Source of the DNA: Candidatus Saccharimonadia bacterium
Lineage (GTDB): Bacteria > Patescibacteriota > Saccharimonadia > Saccharimonadales > UBA4665
NCBI GenBank assembly: GCA_023268595.1
Contig: JALQUD010000005.1
Span: 1-28,993, forward strand
Reading direction: 5' to 3'
DNA length: 28,993 bases
The position numbers and the translations under genes are program-made. The notes below the pieces were generated by a model that did no database searches, was not told the DNA's origin, and saw nothing but the letters and a program-made list of their open reading frames with translations. Below, in pieces: positions 23,061 through 28,993 of this stretch (position 1 is the stretch's first letter; each line of letters begins with the position of its first letter).

Positions 23061-24182
23061 ATGCCTAAGGGCGCGCACCAAGGCAGACTCATTGTCCGGC
23101 CCACTATCAGGAAGCCAGGCACCTACGTGACCGTAGTGGTCTGCTTCGCACTGCTCGGGTTGGTCCTGCTCTATCAGAGTCTGGCTGCCACGCCGATCCC
23201 CCAGGATAAGACCGACCAGCTGTCGCAAAGCTTCAAAGGCAGCAAATACACCTCAAAGTATCATCTCTACGCCGGTGGCCTTGACTGGTCCAAACCGGTC
23301 GGGATGATGATCTATGCCGATGGCTCGGGCGAGTTCGGGCTTAAGAACCCTACCAGTAGCTATTTACTGTCAGGCAACAACGGGCTTGTCAGCGTCGCGA
23401 AGCGTCATAACATGGTGCTTCTGACACCGTTCGCACCCAACACGGACTGCGCCGACGGTGACGGCTCGTGTTGGTACATGGGCGACCCCGAGGGCTACGC
23501 TACCTGGGCAGAAGAGCTCGTGACCGCCGTTGAAGCATCGTACCCAATTGACACCTCCCGTATCGCATTCGGTGGCTACTCATCCGGCGCCCAGTTAGCA
23601 ACTGAATACTGGATACCATCCGGAGCGGCACAGCGGACCATGACCGATGGCGTGGTCGTCGCCATATCATATGGTGGCTCACCTAAGATGAAAGAAGTCG
23701 CATACGACGCCTCCTTCAAATCCGGCGTGCCGATAGTCTGGAACGTCGGCGACAAGGACCCATCATACAAGAGCAGTGGCCAATATGGCGTGCAGGCAGG
23801 TTACGACGCGTACACGGCAAACGGCTTCGACACGCATCTGACCGTCATACCCGGCCTGGGCCATGACCGCGACGGCCAGTTCGGCGGCATAATGGAAGAG
23901 CAGATAAAATCATACGTCGGCCCAGGTTCGACCACGCCACCTACGCCTCCTCCGATGACACCGCCAACAACCCCGCCGACGACACCACCCGTCACTCCGC
24001 CCGGCCCGTCTCCACAGAGTGCCGACCTGAATGGCGACGGTAAGATTAATCTGAGTGATTTATCCATACTGCTCAGCAATTGGGGAGCCGCCAAGCCGCA
24101 AGCTGGCAAAGGTGACATCAACGGTGACGGAAACATCAACCTGAGTGATTTGTCGATACTGCTCAGCAAATGGTCGCCATGA
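23061..24182 (+). CDS. Secreted alpha/beta-hydrolase (esterase, LpqC-like) with C-terminal dockerin
   Basis: A 373-residue protein. One N-terminal helix (about 22-40) acts as signal or anchor. The hydrolase domain shows the nucleophile elbow GGYSSGA (about 170-176), an Asp in GDKDPSY and GLGHDRDG with the final His, the order of the LpqC/PHB depolymerase-like esterases. A Pro/Thr linker (TPPTPPP, TTPPTTPP) leads to a dockerin type I domain made of two repeats: DLNGDGKINLSDLSILLSNWG and DINGDGNINLSDLSILLSKWS, both with complete calcium-loop residues. AGGAG lies 6 nt before this ATG; an ATG one codon upstream is too close. The substrate is unknown; no cohesin is in the window. Confidence 0.88.
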   Translation: MPKGAHQGRLIVRPTIRKPGTYVTVVVCFALLGLVLLYQSLAATPIPQDKTDQLSQSFKGSKYTSKYHLYAGGLDWSKPVGMMIYADGSGEFGLKNPTSSYLLSGNNGLVSVAKRHNMVLLTPFAPNTDCADGDGSCWYMGDPEGYATWAEELVTAVEASYPIDTSRIAFGGYSSGAQLATEYWIPSGAAQRTMTDGVVVAISYGGSPKMKEVAYDASFKSGVPIVWNVGDKDPSYKSSGQYGVQAGYDAYTANGFDTHLTVIPGLGHDRDGQFGGIMEEQIKSYVGPGSTTPPTPPPMTPPTTPPTTPPVTPPGPSPQSADLNGDGKINLSDLSILLSNWGAAKPQAGKGDINGDGNINLSDLSILLSKWSP

Positions 24183-24201
24183 CGGCGCTATAGCAGGTAC
24201 G

Positions 24202-24900
24202 TCAGATATCAGTGCGCTGAGACAACAGCACATCATCGATGAATAACGGCTTGGACGACTTACTGACCTCTTTTCGTAACCCGGCATAATCAAGGATATG
24301 GATGATTCCGGACCGTGTGGACGTGAGTCCGAGCCGCCCGAACCGCGACAGTTCGCGGTTAACGCTCTCGCGAGACAAATTGATAGTCTGTCCGATGTCT
24401 TGATTGGTGAACGGGGGCAAGCGTACGCCGAGCTTGCTTTCCTGCCCGAAGCGCTGCGCAAGCACCAGCAGGCGGTACGCCAGACGTTCACTGGCATATT
24501 TGAACTCCAGATTATCCAAACGCGTCGCGTACAGGTTGAGGTCGGCCGCCATGCGGCGCATGACCTCCAAAGCCTTCACTCCATCGTTCCGGATCTCTTC
24601 GATGAATACCCGACGGTCATAGCGTCGGACCGTGACTGGCCCGATGGCTTCGACGGTGATCCCCTTGTATTCGCGGCCGATAAGCCAGGCAGTCGGGAAT
24701 AATTCACCAGGGCCGACTATGAGATGCACATACTGCTGATCACGACCATTGATCGTGAAGACTTTTGCCAGACCTTGGGTGATTTCAAAGACGAAATCCT
24801 CACCTACGTTCTCTGCCATGATCGTCGCACCGGCGCCGTACTGGACGGTTTCGCCCGGTATGCTCAGATCACTCGTCGCGACCATTTCGCGTTCATCCAT
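24202..24900 (-). CDS. Crp/Fnr-family transcription regulator
   Basis: A 232-residue regulator with an N-terminal cyclic-nucleotide-type beta-barrel, a long dimer helix and a C-terminal winged helix. The recognition helix reads INLSRESVNRELSRF; the R-E-x-x-x-R spacing equals CRP (R180, E181, R185), which reads TGTGA. The barrel keeps GPGELF but has no Arg-Ser/Thr phosphate-binding pair at REYKGITV, and the protein has no Cys, so neither cAMP binding nor an FNR iron-sulfur cluster is supported. Its own promoter holds a consensus site, so autoregulation is likely. The ATG is preferred to one five codons on; the ribosome site is weak. Confidence 0.93.
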   Translation of the reverse strand: MDEREMVATSDLSIPGETVQYGAGATIMAENVGEDFVFEITQGLAKVFTINGRDQQYVHLIVGPGELFPTAWLIGREYKGITVEAIGPVTVRRYDRRVFIEEIRNDGVKALEVMRRMAADLNLYATRLDNLEFKYASERLAYRLLVLAQRFGQESKLGVRLPPFTNQDIGQTINLSRESVNRELSRFGRLGLTSTRSGIIHILDYAGLRKEVSKSSKPLFIDDVLLSQRTDI

Positions 24901-24938
24901 GTCAAGCTTACTCTTACAGTTTCTCTACAACACTATAT

Positions 24939-24981
24939 TGTATATACTTATCATCCGAGATGCATTGTGATTAATCTCACA
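24939..24981 (-). promoter_or_regulatory. Consensus Crp site and -10 of the regulator gene
   Basis: TGTGATTAATCTCACA (24966-24981) is a perfect TGTGA-N6-TCACA palindrome. Read on the minus strand its centre is 29.5 bp before TATACA (plus 24939-24944), giving a start near 24932 and class II geometry. A second -10, TATAGT, overlaps at plus 24932-24937. The site could also serve the divergent gene at 25106. Confidence 0.75.
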
Positions 24982-25072
24982 AAGTAATTACGCAACCTTT
25001 GGATAGCCTTGACCATACCGCATATGCTTGCATAGCAAACCGGGTTCGACTACACTCATCGCTTGTATCTAT

Positions 25073-25089
25073 AAACGGGTGGACCGTTT
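25073..25089. repeat. 6-bp inverted repeat before the PgsB-like gene
   Basis: AAACGG-gtgga-CCGTTT lies just upstream of the ribosome site GGAG. It could be an operator or a leader hairpin. Confidence 0.3.
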
Positions 25090-25105
25090 CTTGGAGTCAC
25101 ATATA

Positions 25106-25879
25106 ATGGTGAGCCTGTTCTACATTGTGTATACGATCGTCGCCATCAGTCTGCTGATAGCTAAATACCGTTTCGATCGGGCGCGCAATTCCATTTCGCA
25201 TCGGATTGCCATCATCGGCAGCTCCCCACACCCTGGCCTGTCTGGCGCGATCGCTGCCATCATCGGCAGTAGCGGGCTACACACCTTCGGCGCTATTGAT
25301 GAAGCCGCCAAACCGTCCGGCACCATTTTGCTACCAGACGGCACGCGGGCCCGGCTGATATCAGCCAGCAGACTCAAAAGCCGCACGATTGTCAGACTTA
25401 TCTGGAGTTTCGCACGGCGCGGTGCGGACGTAGTCATCTACGAGGCCCAGGCTGGCAGCCGTGCCCTGCGCTGGCTACGACCACTGTTATCGCCGCGCAC
25501 AGTCATAGTGCCAGCCGTCAGCGCAGTACCGACCGTTACCGTGGCTGACGTCAAGCGGGCGACACACCTTATCCGCAACGTCCCTCGCAACGCCACACTA
25601 ATCACCGCTGAGCACCGGCATGGCATTCTGAGCGTTATGCGCCATGAAAGCCGACGCCGGTCGATACGGCTGGTAGAAATCAAAGACGGCATGGAGGGAT
25701 TGGTGTCGCACGTCGGAGCAATATTTGACGTAAAACACGACCGAGCCGTACGTATGCTGTCTCAAGCCGAGGCGACGGACGGCCATGATAAGGTCTACGA
25801 CTGCACTCATCGCATACGCACCGGGCTACAGGTCATCATCCGCAAAGTTGATGCTGCGTCGTTAGCTTCAGGACGCTAG
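25106..25879 (+). CDS. PgsB/CapB-like membrane protein without P-loop
   Basis: A 257-residue protein. One N-terminal helix (about 3-18) is followed by a soluble domain. Its order of segments resembles PgsB, the Mur-ligase-fold poly-gamma-glutamate synthase: RIAIIGSSPHPGLSGAIAAIIGSSGLHTFGA at the place of the ATP loop, RGADVVIYEAQAG at the place of RGANAIVSECMA, a TVIVPAVSAV strand, and NATLITAEHRHGIL at the place of the later LVITD strand. The GKST loop itself is missing, so ATP binding is doubtful. This is a pattern-based guess. GGAG lies 9 nt before the ATG; a longer reading from 25028 adds residues unlike the rest. Confidence 0.6.
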   Translation: MVSLFYIVYTIVAISLLIAKYRFDRARNSISHRIAIIGSSPHPGLSGAIAAIIGSSGLHTFGAIDEAAKPSGTILLPDGTRARLISASRLKSRTIVRLIWSFARRGADVVIYEAQAGSRALRWLRPLLSPRTVIVPAVSAVPTVTVADVKRATHLIRNVPRNATLITAEHRHGILSVMRHESRRRSIRLVEIKDGMEGLVSHVGAIFDVKHDRAVRMLSQAEATDGHDKVYDCTHRIRTGLQVIIRKVDAASLASGR

Positions 25880-25917
25880 CACCGATAATACTTGCCGGCC
25901 ACCGCACCCGTCCGAAT

Positions 25918-26217
25918 TTACTGCTCTTGCGCTTGCTGCTTGGCTTCCCTTTCGGCCTGGTCAGGCAGATCGGCTACCGAGCCTAATCCTGCATCATACA
26001 CTTCTTGCGCATCAACGTCCGTATCCGTCACCGGGTGTTGCCCATCCAAAGCCGCGGCCACATCATCCGGCGGCGCAGCCGGAGACGATCCATCGTTCGC
26101 CAACCGCTCCTGGTCATCTTCCGTGTCATATATATCATTGGCCGGCTGAAGCGGATCAACTGGCAAATTGTCCGTCGAAGGACCGTTGTTCTGGAATCGG
26201 GTATCGTCATCTGTCAT
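25918..26217 (-). CDS. Small acidic, probably disordered protein
   Basis: A 99-residue protein with many Asp, Glu, Pro and Gln and no hydrophobic core: TDDDTRFQNN, YDTEDDQERLAND, DVAAALDG, TDVDAQEVYDAGLGSVADLPDQ. It has no Cys and no membrane segment. TAGGAGC lies 8 nt before the ATG. A Crp-type site and -10 lie upstream, so it appears to belong to the regulator's set. No family is recognised. Confidence 0.75.
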   Translation of the reverse strand: MTDDDTRFQNNGPSTDNLPVDPLQPANDIYDTEDDQERLANDGSSPAAPPDDVAAALDGQHPVTDTDVDAQEVYDAGLGSVADLPDQAEREAKQQAQEQ

Positions 26218-26250
26218 ATCAGTATGCTCCTATCATTCATTTACCAGTTA

Positions 26251-26293
26251 ATGGTAGGCTCTATGGATGATCGCTGCTGTGATATATCTTACG
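26251..26293 (-). promoter_or_regulatory. Crp-type site and -10 of the acidic protein gene
   Basis: TGTGATATATCTTACG (plus 26278-26293) matches the HVA1-1 site at 14 of 16 positions. Read on the minus strand, its centre is 29.5 bp before TACCAT (plus 26251-26256), giving a start near 26244 and a 26-nt leader with the Shine-Dalgarno. Confidence 0.55.
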
Positions 26294-26295
26294 TA

Positions 26296-26790
26296 CTAAC
26301 GGCATCCTGCTGCTTGACCGGCAGCAAGTCCGGCCTGGAGTATGTCGGCCGGCCCCTGATTCGTACGTTTAGGGAACGTGTAGCCATACGTACACAAACT
26401 AGTCCAGGTGTCCGCGTCGATGACGCCCTGACCATTCAGTCGTTCCGACAACCGCTCCTCTTCGTTATAACAATTGACCCAAGCCTGAATGACTTTGGCC
26501 TGCGCTTCGGTGTCAGCGTCGAACTGGCCGTTCAGTGCCAGCTGTTTCCCGCCCGTGAAGGGGCAAGCCTCGATGAGTTTGTTGGTCTGCATCAGATTGA
26601 TCAGGGCCTGGGCGTTTTTCACGCAGTCCCCCTGGGATCCGGAACGTAACACCTGGTTGACGCAAGCCGAGCTGTCCGGCGCGGCAGGCGCGCTACCACG
26701 CCCACGCATCATATATACGGCCCCGAGTACTACGACGACCGCGAGCACTATCACGGAAATCCACAGGCTTTTTCTTGATATTCTTTCCAT
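26296..26790 (-). CDS. Membrane-anchored peptidoglycan-binding-like protein
   Basis: A 164-residue protein. A basic start and helix (about 9-28) anchor it, and the rest is outside. The exported part holds LRSGSQGDCVKNAQALINLM, LNGQFDADTEAQAKVIQAWVN and GVIDADTWTSLC, the spacing of a PG_binding_1 domain (G..G..V...Q..L......DG.FG..T..A V..FQ.....G.VD..TW..L). Five or more Cys suggest disulfides. TATACT lies 6 nt before the ATG without a Shine-Dalgarno. Confidence 0.75.
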   Translation of the reverse strand: MERISRKSLWISVIVLAVVVVLGAVYMMRGRGSAPAAPDSSACVNQVLRSGSQGDCVKNAQALINLMQTNKLIEACPFTGGKQLALNGQFDADTEAQAKVIQAWVNCYNEEERLSERLNGQGVIDADTWTSLCTYGYTFPKRTNQGPADILQAGLAAGQAAGCR

Positions 26791-26802
26791 ATTGCCAGTA
26801 TA
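26791..26802 (-). promoter_or_regulatory. -10 element placed for a leaderless transcript
   Basis: On the minus strand TATACT (plus 26797-26802) lies 6 nt before the ATG of the peptidoglycan-binding-like gene. Confidence 0.45.
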
Positions 26803-26814
26803 CCGTACCAGAAG

Positions 26815-27261
26815 CTACCTGATCACGCTTGCCAGGAGTGCCACCAGTCCCACGGCCAACGGGATTTCCACGAAGACACCCCATGGACGCTCCAGGCGTT
26901 GGATGCGGGCATGCCAGCGCGTGAACCTGGTCTCATTCTTGCTCAGATTGAATGAACGCGTCCGGATGATGCGTGCCACCCATACGAGGTCCGGAGAAAC
27001 AGCCGCTAAGGCGCAGATGAATATGTCCCACCGCTGCCAGACCACCAGCACCACGAAAGCCAGGAACACGATGACCGCCAAAAAGTCAGCCGTACCAAAG
27101 AAACGCCAGAATACCGACTTGTCGCGCCGCTCCTGCGGTATGCCGTAGTGAGGAAGCATGTCCAGTATGAAATGTGAGGCCAGTGCCGCGGGAATAGCGA
27201 TCGGTAATGGTAAGGCGACGGCAAGCAGGCCGCCGACCGCGGCATGGTTGATTCCGGTCAT
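26815..27261 (-). CDS. Small multi-pass membrane protein, unknown
   Basis: A 148-residue protein with about four membrane helices. The motif HFILDMLPHYG near residue 28 has the H..LD..PH pattern seen in YdjM-type putative membrane metal-dependent hydrolases and in related families, but no second metal motif is clear. The ATG at 27261 is chosen because the upstream reading to 27372 gives a charged stretch that crosses a TATACT promoter element. The ribosome site is weak. Confidence 0.65.
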   Translation of the reverse strand: MTGINHAAVGGLLAVALPLPIAIPAALASHFILDMLPHYGIPQERRDKSVFWRFFGTADFLAVIVFLAFVVLVVWQRWDIFICALAAVSPDLVWVARIIRTRSFNLSKNETRFTRWHARIQRLERPWGVFVEIPLAVGLVALLASVIR

Positions 27262-27355
27262 GATGTCATTCTCATAATTCTTGCGCTTAGTATACCACGG
27301 CCGTAGCCAAAGGCCGGTTTTAGTATAGTTTACTGAACTTTTCAGTTTGATGTCG

Positions 27356-27370
27356 TATAGTCGTATGGTC
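27356..27370 (+). promoter_or_regulatory. -10 element close to the start codon
   Basis: TATAGT (27356-27361) lies 9 nt before the ATG at 27371. Just upstream is the inverted repeat ACTGAA-ctt-TTCAGT, a possible operator. Confidence 0.4.
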
Positions 27371-28141
27371 ATGAAATTTCGAACCTACATCTCTACCTAC
27401 CGTATTCTCATAGCCAGTATCATCCTGACCCTGCCGATAATCGGTATTAAGCTACTGCTTCACACCGTTGATGGCGAAGTCATCACGCTGGGATCATTCC
27501 ACACCAGCGTGCTCACCGGCGCCTTCTTCGTGCTCGGTTTCATCCTGTCCGCCACCATCACCGATTACAAAGAGAGCGAGCGCATCCCTGCCGAAGTCGC
27601 CAGCACCATCCAGAGCATGCACGACGATGCCGTGGCCATCCACTCGGTCTATCCCAAGTTCAAACTCAAGCCGTTCACCGACAAGATGTTGCACATCTCC
27701 AGGGCATTCGTCCGCGACGTACGCGACAAACGGTTGGACATGCAGGATGACATACACGCCCTCAACGCCAGCTTCGTCGACATGGAAAAGGCCGGTGTCC
27801 CGGCCAACTTCATCGTCAAGCTCAAGCAGCAGCAGGCACAACTGCTCCGCGCGTTGCTGCGCGTGTCGTACATACAGCGCATTCGGTTCGTGCCATCGGC
27901 AACCATACTGGCACGGGTAATCGTCATCCTCGCAGTCAGCCTGGTAGTCCTGACTGAAGTCGAACCATTCTATAGCGGCTTATTCCTGGCGGCCATCATC
28001 AGCCTGGTGCTGATATACGTCACCCGCTTGATCGACGTCATAAGCACGCCTTTCCATCAGGATGGGCGGACCAAAGACGATGTCAGTATGTTCCTGATAA
28101 ACCAGACGGTGGACAGGCTGGAGTCTAAAAAGGCTGACTAA
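27371..28141 (+). CDS. Bestrophin-like/DUF4239-type membrane protein
   Basis: A 256-residue protein with two helices at the start (about 10-28 and 45-65) and two near the end (about 183-225), separated by a long cytoplasmic helical domain. TGAFFVLGFILSATITDYKESERIPAEVASTI resembles the entry helix and following linker of the bestrophin-like DUF4239 family. The true start may be any of the ATGs at 27350, 27365 or 27371; the last is favoured by spacing to TATAGT at 27356-27361. Function is not known; ion conductance is only a family-level guess. Confidence 0.65.
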   Translation: MKFRTYISTYRILIASIILTLPIIGIKLLLHTVDGEVITLGSFHTSVLTGAFFVLGFILSATITDYKESERIPAEVASTIQSMHDDAVAIHSVYPKFKLKPFTDKMLHISRAFVRDVRDKRLDMQDDIHALNASFVDMEKAGVPANFIVKLKQQQAQLLRALLRVSYIQRIRFVPSATILARVIVILAVSLVVLTEVEPFYSGLFLAAIISLVLIYVTRLIDVISTPFHQDGRTKDDVSMFLINQTVDRLESKKAD

Positions 28142-28216
28142 ACAACGGCCCGTCTTGGCCGACCAGGACTATATGCCAGCTGGTAACAGTTAGCCATAAG
28201 GTGTACATTGTCTGGT

Positions 28217-28993
28217 ATGACAGATGCCAACGACCCAAAGACACCGCGCCGGTTATTACGGACTCCAAAGCTGATCCGTAACAAAGTCAGCGCCCGGACC
28301 AACGCCGTCCGGAGCCGGCTCAAAAGCCCTAAAGCAGTAATATTCCCTGCCGGCATATCAGGCCGCCCGCGGAAGCCACGCGAAGCCAAGCAGACGTTTT
28401 CCGAGCTGTTCTTCCCCGGCCGTCCCAGCCAGCTATGGGCCAGGGCCCGGAAGCTGGCTTCACAACCGTTGCCATTACCGGAAGGCCGGCGGCTCGGCTT
28501 GCCGCTGGCCTCAAACGCGGTGTATATCCGTTGGCTACGCAACGGTTCAATGTTACGTACTGCCGACCGTCAGGCAGCTAAGTATGCCGGCAAAGCCACC
28601 ATGTGGCAGAATCCCTATGCCCGTCCGCGTCCACGCGCCGCCATCAAGATGTCGTCGGTCTGGTATACGGCATATCCGGCCTCGCTCATAACCAAGGGAC
28701 GCGATTCGATCCTGCATACGCTCGGCAATGACGACTTATGGCAGGCATTCCAGGAAATCGGTATCACCGGTCTGCACACCGGCCCCATGAAGTACGGCGG
28801 CGGTATCGACGGTTGGAAGTTCACCCCCAGCGTCGATGGCCACTTCGACCGTATCAGCAACCGGATTGACCGTTTGTTCGGTACCGAAGCCGAGTTCCGC
28901 CGCCTGTCAGACACCGCCAGCCGCCACGATGGCATCATCATCGATGACCTGATTCCCGGACATACCGGTAAAGGTTCGGATTTCAGGTTGGCC
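28217..28993 (+). CDS. GH13-family alpha-amylase/trehalose-synthase-like enzyme, N-terminal part
   Basis: The reading frame is open from the ATG to the end of the window (259 codons), so the 3' part is missing. After about 90 basic residues (likely a disordered lead) the TIM-barrel begins: SSVWYTAYPAS, FQEIGITGLHTGPMK, IIIDDLIPGHTGKGSDFRLA. The last is conserved region I of a GH13 subgroup that acts on alpha-glucans. The catalytic Asp/Glu residues lie beyond the window. TACATT with TG before it lies 7 nt before the ATG. Confidence 0.8.
   Translation, partial: MTDANDPKTPRRLLRTPKLIRNKVSARTNAVRSRLKSPKAVIFPAGISGRPRKPREAKQTFSELFFPGRPSQLWARARKLASQPLPLPEGRRLGLPLASNAVYIRWLRNGSMLRTADRQAAKYAGKATMWQNPYARPRPRAAIKMSSVWYTAYPASLITKGRDSILHTLGNDDLWQAFQEIGITGLHTGPMKYGGGIDGWKFTPSVDGHFDRISNRIDRLFGTEAEFRRLSDTASRHDGIIIDDLIPGHTGKGSDFRLA

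Noticed and set aside
23936..24182. Evidence of a cellulosome
   Set aside because: One dockerin alone, with no cohesin, scaffoldin or cellulase nearby, does not support a cellulosome.
27318..27335. A/T-rich TTTAGTATAGTTTAC before the bestrophin-like gene as a Crp-type site
   Set aside because: It lacks the TGT half and matches the motif poorly, despite a similar distance from the -10.
1..28993. Recoding of TGA (as in Gracilibacteria/SR1)
   Set aside because: TGA ends several genes at the expected family length (for example the sugar dehydrogenase, DUF58 and BatA), and no gene needs read-through of TGA.

Overview
The window reads as one contig from a small-genome bacterium of the Patescibacteria/CPR group, most likely a Candidatus Saccharibacteria (TM7). 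This is an inference. It rests on protein character (a divergent MetK, a dockerin-tailed esterase, many small orphan membrane proteins, a MoxR/DUF58/vWA cluster), tight gene packing and the standard code, with TGA used as stop. There is no 16S or other marker to settle it.

Layout. 26-4065 (minus): a fused polysaccharide deacetylase-glycosyltransferase, metK behind a SAM-type riboswitch, and a small membrane protein. 4069-4787: a sparse stretch with a good plus-strand promoter and a 34-residue ORF. 4788-6658: tRNA-Gln(CTG), a strong terminator, a run of hairpins and a DUF4143 ATPase gene, with partial copies of the tRNA 3' end at 5006 and 6642; this looks like an insertion at the tRNA. 6702-14013: accessory genes (DUF6953-like protein, two HVA1/DUF2945 paralogues, PQQ-type sugar dehydrogenase, glyoxalase-fold protein, ABC exporter pair, YaaH-like transporter, LssY_C protein, short zinc-ribbon protein, PlsC-like acyltransferase). 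14082-15437: NADP-type glutamate dehydrogenase. 15548-24182 (plus): an envelope cluster of PRTase-like protein, MoxR, DUF58, DUF4381-like protein, BatA/B-like vWA proteins, a TPR/poly-Gly protein, a surface vWA protein with Gly/Thr and Pro linkers, and an esterase with dockerin. 24202-28993: a Crp-type regulator, a PgsB-like protein without P-loop, an acidic protein, a peptidoglycan-binding-like protein, two membrane proteins and the start of a GH13 enzyme.

How it works together. The main regulatory signal is a 16-bp TGT-N10-ACA palindrome centred 29.5-30.5 bp upstream of a -10 element in front of five genes: the Crp-type regulator itself, HVA1-1, the ABC exporter, the YaaH-like gene and the acidic protein. 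A sixth, weaker site precedes HVA1-2. The geometry is that of class II CRP activation, and the regulator's recognition helix has the R-E-x-x-x-R pattern that reads TGTGA, so this looks like a small autoregulated regulon. Several genes also have a -10 element only 6-9 nt before the start codon, which suggests leaderless transcripts. metK appears to be controlled at translation by SAM.
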